Assembly (NCBI GenBank): GCA_016176745.1
Contig: JACOWO010000140.1
Span: 1 to 5,176 of the forward strand
Source: Nitrosopumilales archaeon
Lineage (GTDB): Archaea > Thermoproteota > Nitrososphaeria > Nitrososphaerales > Nitrosopumilaceae
Reading direction: 5' to 3'
Length of the DNA stretch: 5,176 nucleotides
Under the pieces are notes generated by a model. It worked only from the letters and a program-made list of their open reading frames with translations. It was not told the DNA's origin and did not search any database. The position numbers and the translations under genes are program-made. Of this stretch, positions 1-5,176 are shown piece by piece. The first letter of the stretch is position 1; the number at the start of each line of letters is the position of its first letter.

Positions 1-34
1 TGCCATCATAGAATAAAATCAATTAATTCAGAAT

Positions 35-814
35 TTAAGTTAATGCTACTAATTGCTCAAGCGCTTTTTGGTGTTTTTCACAAAGCCTGCCTATCTCAAG
101 CTGCGAGTACAAAAGATCACTTTGCCAGTGCGCATTGTTTAATCTACACTCGCGAGAATCACAAAATGCCTCGCCAGTCAAATAATAAAAAATCGCCTGA
201 AGTAGATATCCTTCTGAAATTGTAGAAAACCGCTTGTCATTATATTCAAGGTATGTTCCTTGATATTTTTTCTTCAGAGTATCTACATTTACACCTTGAA
301 CAACGTTTGAAATAATCTCAAGATAATATCCTCGTGGCTTTGCAGGAGCTTCAACAATTCCTGTAGTGGATATTATGGCAGGATTTGAGCAAATTACAGC
401 CCTTCCATGATATCTATAGTCAGAATCATCATAGGTACAAGTAAGTTTGTTTGTAAAAACAATATGTAATTTATCAAGTGTTGCTTCATAATCAGAAACT
501 AGCTCACTAACAATTCTTTGAAACTCAAATCCATCATACATTACAATGTTTTCAGTTTTTTTAGAATCATAAAACGATGCGAGCTCAAACTCAATCTCTT
601 TTCTAGCTGGAGAATGAGACTCAAATGGTTTTTTTGTATTAAATATTCTACATGATGCTAGCTTGTGTGCAGTATCCTCATTTGCTAGACTAAAGATATT
701 TTTTCTTTTCTCAACAGGTACAGAAAATGTATTTTGGATAAACTTGCAAAGCTCATCTACTTTAAGCTCAGGAACTGACAGCTCATCATAGAGAAAAATT
801 TTTGAAATCTTCAA
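35..814 (-). CDS. DUF6775-type protein, archaemetzincin-like with degenerate active site
   Basis: Encodes 259 aa from a TTG start; an in-frame TAA lies two codons upstream, so no longer start is possible. The overall look recalls the archaeal DUF6775 'putative metallopeptidase' family (from memory, not searched). The C-terminus follows the archaemetzincin signature HExxHxxGxxHC-x4-C-x-M-x17-C-x2-C closely: Gly214, Cys218, Cys223, Leu225 in the Met position, then Cys245-x2-His248. The catalytic positions are changed: Ala207 and Ile208 replace HE, Tyr211 and Phe217 replace the other two histidines. A structural zinc site therefore appears kept while the catalytic zinc site is lost, so proteolysis is unlikely. 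No signal peptide or membrane helix is evident, suggesting a cytoplasmic protein. It lies 24 nt downstream of thi4 on the same strand and is probably co-transcribed. It might bind a peptide or partner protein; the actual role is unknown. Gene confidence is high, family moderate. Confidence 0.85.
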   Translation of the reverse strand: MKISKIFLYDELSVPELKVDELCKFIQNTFSVPVEKRKNIFSLANEDTAHKLASCRIFNTKKPFESHSPARKEIEFELASFYDSKKTENIVMYDGFEFQRIVSELVSDYEATLDKLHIVFTNKLTCTYDDSDYRYHGRAVICSNPAIISTTGIVEAPAKPRGYYLEIISNVVQGVNVDTLKKKYQGTYLEYNDKRFSTISEGYLLQAIFYYLTGEAFCDSRECRLNNAHWQSDLLYSQLEIGRLCEKHQKALEQLVALT

Positions 815-838
815 TAATTAAATAAAAAACAAGTGCAG

Positions 839-1657
839 TTATTTGCCTAGCGCTTTAATTTTTGCAGCGGTAATCTCGGCAGCTTTTTTGCCAGAAAATA
901 GCATTGCGCCAAAGGTTGGGCCCATTCTTGCTAATCCATGAGTCTCAGTTACAGTCATTCCTGCAACAACAAGACCCGGAAATACTTCCCCCGTCTTTTC
1001 AACAACGGCGTCTTCGCCCTGATCAACCCACATTGGATTCATTCCCTTCCAGTCTACAAGCTTTCTATCAACAAGGCGCTTTACTGCGACAGAGTCATGT
1101 CCTGATGCATCAATTACCATCTTTGCCTCAAGAGCTACAGGATCAACACATGTAATGTTACGAGGAAGTGCAGAAACAGGCATCCAGTTTACAACGACTC
1201 CTGCAACACGACCGTTTTTCAAAACCAAATCATCAAACTTTGTCAAATTCAAAAATTTCACACCTGCATCACATGCAGCTGCGATTAACTTTGATGCAGC
1301 ATGCGGACCTGGAGTAATGTATAATCCATCTGATGCCTTTTTGTATGGTATGCCAAGCTCATCCCAAATTTTCTGGGCAGGCTCCCTAACAGTAACAGGA
1401 TTCATCATATAGCCGCCAAGCCAGTATCCGCCACCAAGATAGTTGTTTTGCTCTATAATCAACACCCTAAATCCCATCATTGCAAGCTCACGTCCTGCAG
1501 TAAGACCAGATGGTCCTGCACCAATTATAATGACATCAGAGTCTGCCCTATCAATTAAAACAGAATTAAACTCGTTTGCAATTGCCCGTGTTATCTCGAC
1601 TTCGCTGACATTGGTAAAGATCTTTTTTTGTTTTTCTGCCTTGACAGCCTCTTGCAT
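839..1657 (-). CDS. thi4: Thi4-type thiamine thiazole synthase
   Basis: Encodes 272 aa and makes the ADP-thiazole precursor of thiamin from NAD and glycine in an iron-dependent reaction (family knowledge). Visible features: the dinucleotide-binding GAGPSG at residues 46-51 after a run of hydrophobic residues, acidic Glu69 ending the second strand, the Thi4 glycine-rich segment GGGYWLGG (75-82), a GHD motif (186-188), and the C-terminal RMGPTFGAMLFSGKKAAE-type block (244-261) with Arg244. The sulfur-donor loop reads ITCVDP with Cys170. Methanogen Thi4 proteins have His there and use free sulfide, whereas yeast and plant enzymes give up the Cys sulfur in a single turnover. The ATG at 1657 is chosen because an in-frame TAA lies upstream at 1682-1684 and a TATA-like box lies about 27 nt upstream. 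Length is normal for archaeal Thi4. It is divergent from the 65-aa gene and precedes the DUF6775-type gene. The ribose-1,5-bisphosphate isomerase annotation sometimes given to archaeal homologues is less likely. Confidence 0.95.
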   Translation of the reverse strand: MQEAVKAEKQKKIFTNVSEVEITRAIANEFNSVLIDRADSDVIIIGAGPSGLTAGRELAMMGFRVLIIEQNNYLGGGYWLGGYMMNPVTVREPAQKIWDELGIPYKKASDGLYITPGPHAASKLIAAACDAGVKFLNLTKFDDLVLKNGRVAGVVVNWMPVSALPRNITCVDPVALEAKMVIDASGHDSVAVKRLVDRKLVDWKGMNPMWVDQGEDAVVEKTGEVFPGLVVAGMTVTETHGLARMGPTFGAMLFSGKKAAEITAAKIKALGK

Positions 1658-1680
1658 GGCATGAATCAGATTTGAAACCC

Positions 1681-1687
1681 ATTAATA
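1681..1687 (-). promoter_or_regulatory. TATA-like box for the thi4 transcript
   Basis: On the minus strand this reads TATTAAT and is centred about 27 nt upstream of the thi4 ATG. That spacing would place the transcription start at or within a few nucleotides of the start codon, giving a leaderless mRNA as is common in archaea. There is no purine-rich ribosome-binding site between the box and the ATG. This is inferred from composition and spacing only. Confidence 0.5.
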
Positions 1688-1723
1688 GTTTGCCATGATT
1701 TTTTGCAACTTACAAAAATGTTG

Positions 1724-1730
1724 ATTAATA
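1724..1730 (+). promoter_or_regulatory. TATA-like box for the 65-aa gene
   Basis: On the plus strand this reads ATTAATA and is centred about 27 nt before the TTG start at 1754, again fitting a leaderless transcript. The core ATTAAT is palindromic and recurs in the opposite-strand box for thi4, so the 96-bp divergent spacer holds two near-identical boxes, one for each direction. No other motif or leader is visible in this spacer. Confidence 0.45.
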
Positions 1731-1753
1731 GTAGAATAATCTCAAAAACATAA

Positions 1754-1951
1754 TTGACAAAGATTACAACATTTGATGGCGCAGGATTTTGGAAAAATGC
1801 ATTTGCACATCAAAGAGGGAAGCTGCTTAAAATGGTCAAAGTCCCTGATGAACAAATCAAGATTTTAGCAAACAAAAAATATGCAGAGCTTCCAGCTCCA
1901 CTGCGTTATGAAATCGAGACAAGTGGAATAAACAAAAAAGATCTTGTCTAG
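1754..1951 (+). CDS. Small basic protein of unknown function (65 aa)
   Basis: I do not recognise this family. The frame opens with TTG immediately after an in-frame TAA (1751-1753), so no longer start exists, and closes with TAG. The product has about ten Lys and two Arg against seven acidic residues, giving a net positive charge. The N-terminal third contains FDGAGFWKNAFAHQRGK (7-23) and the middle contains a proline pair in ELPAPLRYE (45-53). It has no signal peptide, membrane segment, Cys residues or classic nucleic-acid-binding motif. A TATA-like box at the leaderless distance and a spacer separating it from the downstream reductase suggest an independent transcription unit. Codon use resembles that of its neighbours. 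It could be a small nucleic-acid-binding or ribosome-associated protein, but nothing here proves it. Confidence 0.7.
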   Translation: MTKITTFDGAGFWKNAFAHQRGKLLKMVKVPDEQIKILANKKYAELPAPLRYEIETSGINKKDLV

Positions 1952-1972
1952 TTAGGTCATACTAATGTGATT

Positions 1973-1994
1973 TCATTCTAGTTTTCTAGAATGA
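1973..1994. repeat. Perfect inverted repeat, 9-bp arms with TTTT loop
   Basis: TCATTCTAG (1973-1981), a TTTT loop, then CTAGAATGA (1986-1994) form a perfect 9-bp stem. It starts 22 nt after the stop of the 65-aa gene and ends about 67 nt before the TATA box of the reductase. It could act as an RNA hairpin that protects or ends the upstream mRNA, or as a dimeric-repressor operator. No long T-run follows it, so it is not a classic intrinsic terminator. Confidence 0.6.
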
Positions 1995-2060
1995 CAGTGT
2001 TGTTAGGCAAGAATCACCAACAAATGTGCAAATTATGACAAGAATTCCTTATATCAAAAA

Positions 2061-2067
2061 TTTATAT
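2061..2067 (+). promoter_or_regulatory. TATA box of the reductase-rhodanese operon
   Basis: TTTATAT, preceded by an A-rich stretch that could serve as the TFB recognition element, is centred about 29 nt before the TTG start at 2094. This is the best promoter match in the window. The spacing implies a leaderless mRNA starting at or very near the TTG, and no Shine-Dalgarno-like sequence lies directly before that codon. Confidence 0.65.
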
Positions 2068-2093
2068 CCAAAATCAAGGAAATTTGCATTAAA

Positions 2094-3899
2094 TTGACTG
2101 CAACTAATCTAAAACAATCAACAGAATATGTAAAGCCAAAAATGAACTGGGCAAAGCTAGAAGAATCTGAAAACTTTGCAAACACTGTCAAGCTTTATCG
2201 CCAGGGAAAAATCGACCCTGATAACTTTAGACGATTCAGGCTGCAACATGGTGCGTACGGAACAAGGATGACTGATGATTATGCAATGGTTCGAATAAAA
2301 ATTCCAGCTGGAGAAATTTATCCTAACCAGCTTGAGCGAATTGCACATCTAAGCGAAGCATTCTCAATTGGCAATGCACATGTATCAACTAGGCAAAACA
2401 TCCAGCTTCACTGGGTTGTTCTAGAAGATGTATCAGAAATTATGCGAGGCCTAGCAGAAGTTGGCCTGACAAGTAGAGAGGCTTGTGGAAATACTGTAAG
2501 AAATGTAATGTGCAGTCCATTAGCAGGTGTTTGTTCAGAAGAAGCATTTGATGCAACGCCATATGCATTTGCAACAGCAAGATTTCTTTTAAGAAATCCA
2601 ATGAATCAAAATCTTCCAAGAAAATTCAAGTTCAATTTTACATGCTGTGAAAAACATGGCATGGCAAGAATAACAGATGTTGGATTGATCCCGCAGACAA
2701 GAGACCTAGATGGAAAGACTCAGCGCGGATTCAAGGTATTTTTGGGTGGAGGTCTTGGAAACAAGTCATTTGTTGGACACCAGCTAGAGGACTTTACTCC
2801 AGAAGAGGATATCCTGTACACATCAATTGCAGTTTTGAGAATCTTTGACAGACTGGGAAATCGAAAGAACATGGCAAGAAACAGAATGCGATATTTAGTA
2901 GATGAGATGGGATGGGAAAATTTTCAAAATCTAGTGCTAAAGGAAAGAATGGTTGTGCGAGCAACACAATCAGTAATTGTAAAACTTGAAGTTGACAACA
3001 CTCCAAAGGAAATCAAGCGACCAATCAGAATAACAGACACAGATGGAAGATCTCCTCCTGATGGATATTCACGATGGCTCAAGACTACAACATTCAAACA
3101 AAAGCAGGCCAGATTTCGCGCAGTCTTTCTAACATTAGAATCTGGCGACATGACTGCAAACCAGCTTAGATCTTTGGCAAAAATATGCAGCGAGTTTTCA
3201 GCAGAAGGCTTCGCACGAAACGGATTCTCACAAGACATTGTATTAAGATGGGTTGCAGAAGATGACTTGCCTAGATTGTATTCGCGATTATTAGAAGTAG
3301 GCCTTGCAAATCCAGGCTCACTTACAATGGCATCCCCAGTTGGCTGTTCTGGAACAACTTCATGCAATCTGGCACTAACAAATTCTCATAGGTTAGCAAA
3401 AGAGATTCAAAGAAAATTCCTTGAGCTAAATCTAGATGAAGACCAAACACTACATGATGCAACAATCAAGATTAGTGGCTGTCCAAACTCTTGTGGTCAG
3501 CACGAGATTGCAACAATTGGTTTTTACGGCGGAGGAGGGCGTGTAGGAAAGGACATGTATCCAGTGTACCAGCTCTCACTTGGCGGAAGGGCAGACGGCG
3601 AGGCAATGCTTGGCGTAAACTGTCTGCGGGTCCCAGCAAAGCGGATAATTCCAATTATTTTAAAAATAATTGAGCTATTCAAGAAAAACAAAAAGCAAGA
3701 TGACACACTTGCTTCATGGATTCACAGAATTGTCAAGGGAAACGAAAACTCGGAAATAAAATCTGTAAATGACTTTAAGAAAATCTTAGAGCCACTTACC
3801 ATACCGCCAACAAAAGAGCAGGACAAGGATTTCTATGCAGACTATGGAAGTGATTCAAGCTATCATACAAAAACTGGAAAGGGCGAGTGCGCTGCTTGA
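2094..3899 (+). CDS. Siroheme/4Fe-4S nitrite/sulfite reductase
   Basis: Encodes 601 aa catalysing a six-electron reduction, either sulfite to sulfide or nitrite to ammonium, probably with ferredoxin as donor because no flavoprotein subunit is adjacent. Both ferredoxin-like half-repeats are visible: STRQNIQLHW (98-107) in the first and a matching NGFSQDIVLRWV segment (376-387) in the second. Siroheme-binding residues match the family: Arg100, Arg136 in NTVRNVMC, and Lys177/Lys179 in PRKFKF. The bridged cluster ligands are complete: Cys418-x5-Cys424 (GCSGTTSC) and Cys463-x3-Cys467 (GCPNSCG). The protein is somewhat longer than many family members through a Lys-rich tail after residue 530. TTG at 2094 sits at leaderless distance from a good TATA box. 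The stop overlaps the start of a rhodanese gene, which favours a sulfite role, but sequence alone does not separate NirA from SiR. Cytoplasmic. Confidence 0.95.
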   Translation: MTATNLKQSTEYVKPKMNWAKLEESENFANTVKLYRQGKIDPDNFRRFRLQHGAYGTRMTDDYAMVRIKIPAGEIYPNQLERIAHLSEAFSIGNAHVSTRQNIQLHWVVLEDVSEIMRGLAEVGLTSREACGNTVRNVMCSPLAGVCSEEAFDATPYAFATARFLLRNPMNQNLPRKFKFNFTCCEKHGMARITDVGLIPQTRDLDGKTQRGFKVFLGGGLGNKSFVGHQLEDFTPEEDILYTSIAVLRIFDRLGNRKNMARNRMRYLVDEMGWENFQNLVLKERMVVRATQSVIVKLEVDNTPKEIKRPIRITDTDGRSPPDGYSRWLKTTTFKQKQARFRAVFLTLESGDMTANQLRSLAKICSEFSAEGFARNGFSQDIVLRWVAEDDLPRLYSRLLEVGLANPGSLTMASPVGCSGTTSCNLALTNSHRLAKEIQRKFLELNLDEDQTLHDATIKISGCPNSCGQHEIATIGFYGGGGRVGKDMYPVYQLSLGGRADGEAMLGVNCLRVPAKRIIPIILKIIELFKKNKKQDDTLASWIHRIVKGNENSEIKSVNDFKKILEPLTIPPTKEQDKDFYADYGSDSSYHTKTGKGECAA

Positions 3900-4699
3900 G
3901 CAGAGAAAAAACTCTGCGTACTACTATAGACGCAGACTCGTTAAGGTCTGAGCTTAGAGACAATAGTGTACGAGTTATCGATGTAAGACGGGAAGAAGAT
4001 TACAAGCAAAGCCACATCCCAAATGCTGCAAACCTTCCTCTTGCAAATTTACTAGCTGATGACAGCCCAGATAAGGTGCTAAAAACTGCACAATCATTTG
4101 GAATCGATGATGAAACGCCAGTTGTAGTGTATGATGATACATTTGGTGCTTTGGCATCAAGGGTTGCATGGACCTTACAGTACATAGGACACGAGGATGT
4201 CTCGCTTCTTGATGTAACATACGGACAGTGGAAGTCACTTGGACTTGAAAATGACACTAAAATCCCATCCTTTGGAAAAAAGGACCATTCTCTAAATCTA
4301 CATCCTGACATTTTGGCAACAGCTGATTACCTTGAAAAGGCAAAGGAAAAAGAAAATGTCATTCTAGTTGATAACCGTGAAAGGCTAAACTACCTAGAGC
4401 AGCACATACCTGGCGCGATAAACATCCCGTATCGAACGCTTGCCTCGGCTGATAAAATTCTAAGGCCAAAAGATGAGCTAAAGCGTCTCTTGCAGAATCG
4501 AAATGTCAAAAGTGACGCAGAAGTGATCACATACTGTGGGAGCGTTGGAACACTGTCTGGACTAGCATATTATGCACTAAAGTCCGTTGATCATCCAAAC
4601 GTAAAGCTGTATGTTCGCTCCTTTAAGGAATGGAAAAACCTAAACCGTCCAATAGTAAAGCAGGAAAACGCAGACTATTGGGACCTCTCAGCAGAATAA
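3896..4699 (+). CDS. Tandem-domain rhodanese sulfurtransferase (TST/MST type)
   Basis: Encodes 267 aa carrying two rhodanese domains. It would move sulfane sulfur from thiosulfate or mercaptopyruvate to an acceptor through a cysteine persulfide. Domain 1 (about 9-120) has VIDVRREEDYKQSHIPNA and a loop VVYDDTFGA with Asp80 where the catalytic Cys would be, the usual inactive structural domain. Domain 2 (about 140-255) has VDNRERLNYLEQHIPGA and the loop YCGSVGT with Cys214 as the persulfide-carrying residue. The CGSVGT loop resembles neither the CRKGVT of thiosulfate types nor the CGSGVT of mercaptopyruvate types exactly, so the substrate is open. TTG at 3896 is chosen because it overlaps the reductase stop (TTGA), implying coupled translation. 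A GTG at 3887, 3 codons earlier and just after GGAAAGGG (3876-3883), is an alternative. No signal peptide, so cytoplasmic. Confidence 0.93.
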   Translation: MSREKTLRTTIDADSLRSELRDNSVRVIDVRREEDYKQSHIPNAANLPLANLLADDSPDKVLKTAQSFGIDDETPVVVYDDTFGALASRVAWTLQYIGHEDVSLLDVTYGQWKSLGLENDTKIPSFGKKDHSLNLHPDILATADYLEKAKEKENVILVDNRERLNYLEQHIPGAINIPYRTLASADKILRPKDELKRLLQNRNVKSDAEVITYCGSVGTLSGLAYYALKSVDHPNVKLYVRSFKEWKNLNRPIVKQENADYWDLSAE

Positions 4700-4710
4700 A
4701 ATTCTAAATT

Positions 4711-4731
4711 AATATTTTTGTATATTTTTTT
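4711..4731 (+). terminator. T-rich terminator after the reductase-rhodanese operon
   Basis: Twelve nucleotides past the rhodanese stop there is an AT-only stretch apart from one G, with a T5 run (4715-4719) and a T7 run (4725-4731). Archaeal RNA polymerase terminates at such oligo-T tracts without needing a hairpin, and a convergent gene ends just beyond, so termination here is expected. Inferred from composition and position. Confidence 0.55.
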
Positions 4732-4742
4732 AATGGCATTAA
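4730..4742. repeat. Short palindrome between convergent genes
   Basis: TTAATG-G-CATTAA is a perfect 6-bp inverted repeat around one G, placed between the T-run after the rhodanese gene and the stop of the opposing microprotein gene. At this length and AT content it may be chance, or it may help stop transcription from either side. Confidence 0.35.
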
Positions 4743-4749
4743 TGAGAAT

Positions 4750-4899
4750 TTACTTTTTTTCTTTTCTTAATTCTTCTTGCTCTTTGATTGCTTCTTGTAA
4801 TTCTTGGTTTTGCTTATGGAGTTGAATCTTTGTTTCTCTAATCTGTCTTGAAATCCAATCAATCTTTTTCTGGATTCTTTTGTCTTCTTCAAAATTCAT
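4750..4899 (-). CDS. Coiled-coil microprotein (49 aa)
   Basis: ATG at 4899 opens a 49-codon frame ending in TAA: MNFEEDKRIQ at the N-terminus and EELRKEKK at the C-terminus. Nearly the whole chain is Lys, Arg, Glu and Gln with a clean 4-3 heptad spacing of core positions: Ile9, Ile13, Ile16, Ile20, Thr23, Leu27, Gln30, Leu34, Ala37, Gln41, Leu44. This predicts one amphipathic helix that pairs as a dimer or with a partner protein. A TATA-like box lies about 27 nt upstream of the ATG, and an AAGGA element lies about 8-9 nt upstream as a possible weak ribosome-binding site. It is convergent with the rhodanese gene and follows, on the same strand, the gene fragment at the right edge after a 109-bp gap. 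I do not recognise a family. Low complexity from A-rich codons could mimic such a frame, so coding status is probable, not certain. Confidence 0.6.
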   Translation of the reverse strand: MNFEEDKRIQKKIDWISRQIRETKIQLHKQNQELQEAIKEQEELRKEKK

Positions 4900-4920
4900 A
4901 GTTATATCCTTACTTTTTCC

Positions 4921-4929
4921 TCTTTTATC
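4921..4929 (-). promoter_or_regulatory. Possible TATA-like box for the microprotein gene
   Basis: The minus strand reads GATAAAAGA here, about 27 nt before the ATG at 4899, the same spacing as for the other genes in the window. The match is weaker than the boxes before thi4 and the reductase. The rest of the 109-bp spacer (4900-5008) is AT-rich with no other element that I can support. Confidence 0.35.
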
Positions 4930-5008
4930 CGTACCTAAATTACATTTGTTTCAATATTCATTTGAATTTCACAAGATCTTTTACTAGTAGTTTGTTAAAG
5001 ATTAATTT

Positions 5009-5176
5009 CTATGCCACTTCATTTCGAAGCATTTTTGTTATTGTAGCCTCTACATTATCAAAAAGATTAATCATTTTCTGTTTGTTTTCGCGTAAATAAT
5101 CAATGCCCTTGTCCTTTAGTCTTATTTTCCACAATCTGATTTCTCGATGTTCTTCAAAAAATTGCTCGATCATTTG
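5009..5176 (-). CDS. C-terminal end of a possible winged-helix protein (partial)
   Basis: The frame is open from the right edge of the window to a TAG at 5009-5011, giving at least 55 residues. The segment IRLKDKGIDYLRENKQKM resembles the end of a winged-helix domain, where the wing strand is followed by 'T/K-x-K-G-x-x-Y/F-L' and a C-terminal helix, as in PadR/MarR-like and other archaeal transcriptional regulators. The remaining helix (NLFDNVEATITKML) could be a dimerisation helix. A Met codon at 5171-5173 could in principle begin a 54-aa protein, but its position at the window edge makes an internal Met as likely. The gene is cut by the window, so family and DNA-binding role are tentative; the coding call itself rests on amino-acid composition and the wing-like motif. 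Confidence 0.55.
   Translation of the reverse strand, partial: QMIEQFFEEHREIRLWKIRLKDKGIDYLRENKQKMINLFDNVEATITKMLRNEVA

Noticed and set aside
1..9. Start of another minus-strand gene (ATGATGGCA on the minus strand) with an AT-rich box near 33-38
   Set aside because: Only three codons are inside the window, so neither the gene nor its promoter can be supported.
43..225. Plus-strand frame opposite the start of the window
   Set aside because: It lies antisense to the C-terminal part of the DUF6775-type gene, shows no family-like sequence and is best explained as a shadow frame.
904..1664. Three plus-strand frames opposite thi4
   Set aside because: They are antisense to a strongly recognised Thi4 gene and their translations have no domain-like features.
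1658..1753. TPP riboswitch upstream of thi4
   Set aside because: The CUGAGA and conserved pyrophosphate-sensor segments of the TPP aptamer are not present, and the likely leaderless start leaves no room for an aptamer.
1991..2038. 15-codon plus-strand frame starting with ATG in the reductase upstream spacer
   Set aside because: It is very short and overlaps the hairpin arm; it ends before the TATA box of the reductase, so it cannot be a leader peptide on that mRNA.
2924..3367. 147-codon minus-strand frame inside the reductase gene
   Set aside because: Although long, it is antisense to conserved siroheme-reductase coding sequence including the cluster region, and the translation has no recognisable motif.
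1..5176. tRNA, rRNA, CRISPR array, insertion sequence or phage genes
   Set aside because: No cloverleaf-like or direct-repeat array pattern, terminal inverted repeats, transposase or integrase motifs were seen on either strand.

Overview
The window looks like a piece of a low-GC ammonia-oxidising archaeon (Nitrososphaerota/Thaumarchaeota, probably a Nitrosopumilus-like group I.1a member). The grounds are AT-rich DNA, archaeal TATA-like boxes about 27-29 nt upstream of start codons with no room for a long 5' leader, frequent TTG starts, and the gene types present. This assignment is inferred from sequence character and gene content; no database search was possible.

Left part, minus strand: a Thi4-type thiazole synthase gene (839-1657) is followed 24 nt downstream by a 259-aa DUF6775-type protein (35-814). 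The C-terminal zinc-site pattern of the latter is that of archaemetzincin proteases, but the catalytic histidines and glutamate are replaced. The two genes probably form one transcript. Middle, plus strand: diverging from thi4 is a 65-aa basic protein of unknown function (1754-1951). It is followed by a 142-bp spacer with a perfect 9-bp hairpin and a clear TATA box. Then comes a siroheme/4Fe-4S nitrite/sulfite reductase (2094-3899), overlapping by 4 nt (TTGA) with a tandem-domain rhodanese sulfurtransferase (3896-4699). Right part, minus strand and convergent: a 49-residue coiled-coil microprotein (4750-4899), and the C-terminal end of a gene that runs off the window (5009-5176) and resembles the end of a winged-helix regulator.

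The common theme is sulfur. The reductase would make sulfide from sulfite (or ammonium from nitrite), the rhodanese would handle persulfide sulfur, and Thi4 builds the thiamin thiazole, here with a cysteine at the sulfur-donor position. No rRNA, tRNA, CRISPR array, insertion sequence or integrase was seen. The best leads are the apparent pseudo-archaemetzincin next to thi4, the Cys-type (suicide-like) Thi4, the reductase-rhodanese overlap, and the two unrecognised small proteins.
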